DNA of 5,694 bases from Xanthobacteraceae bacterium (GTDB lineage Bacteria; Pseudomonadota; Alphaproteobacteria; Rhizobiales; Xanthobacteraceae), in contig JASHVC010000701.1 of NCBI GenBank assembly GCA_030039655.1, positions 1 through 5,694 on the forward strand, in the 5' to 3' direction. The number at the start of each line of letters is the position of its first letter. The first letter of the stretch is position 1. This document shows positions 5,646-5,694 of the stretch, one piece after another. The translations under genes were made by a program, and so were the position numbers. The notes under the pieces were generated by a model that was given only the letters and a program-made list of their open reading frames with translations, did no database searches and was not told the origin of the DNA.

Positions 5646-5694
5646 TCGAGCCCCTCACAACTAGAAACTCCCCCTACGAAACAAATACCGCTTC

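Noticed and set aside
1..5694. CRISPR array, tRNA or rRNA gene, insertion sequence, toxin-antitoxin or phage defence system
   Set aside because: No regularly spaced repeats, cloverleaf sequences, transposase motifs or defence-type domains were seen on either strand. Coding content is ordinary metabolism plus one unknown protein.

Overview
The window reads as chromosomal DNA from a GC-rich alphaproteobacterium, most likely a Hyphomicrobiales member near Bradyrhizobium/Rhodopseudomonas. The grounds are the GC-rich codon use, long antisense shadow frames, a tandem TRAP-type solute-binding protein pair, and a two-hairpin intergenic repeat of a style I remember from Bradyrhizobium-like genomes. 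No database search was possible, so the taxonomy is inference.

Left block, minus strand (1-2552), read right to left: two adjacent paralogous TRAP periplasmic solute-binding proteins (1518-2552 and 450-1484, 344 aa each, about 66% identical and aligned without gaps), then the start of a DctQ-type small permease (323 down to the window edge). The large permease (DctM) is presumably just beyond position 1. A 12-bp inverted repeat sits between the second binding-protein gene and dctQ.

Centre, plus strand (2553-4863): a divergent intergenic region with a short palindrome and a hairpin-rich leader, then a serine alpha/beta hydrolase (2755-3654). A 116-bp REP-like two-hairpin repeat (3678-3793) follows, and then a GTG-initiated NAD(P)-dependent oxidoreductase of the malate/L-lactate dehydrogenase (Ldh_2/YiaK/AllD) family (3820-4863).

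Right, minus strand (4977-5645): a 222-aa protein, convergent with the dehydrogenase and separated from it by a 113-nt spacer with a hairpin. It resembles heme-oxygenase-like-fold (DUF3050 / diiron oxidase-like) proteins.

The likely theme is uptake and first-step catabolism of a small organic acid. The TRAP system would import the acid, the hydrolase would cleave an ester, lactone or C-C bond, and the dehydrogenase would interconvert a 2-hydroxy and a 2-keto acid. E. coli yiaKLMNO is a known precedent for pairing an Ldh_2 enzyme with a TRAP transporter. The actual substrate cannot be read from the sequence. No RNA genes, transposases, CRISPR arrays or phage genes were seen.
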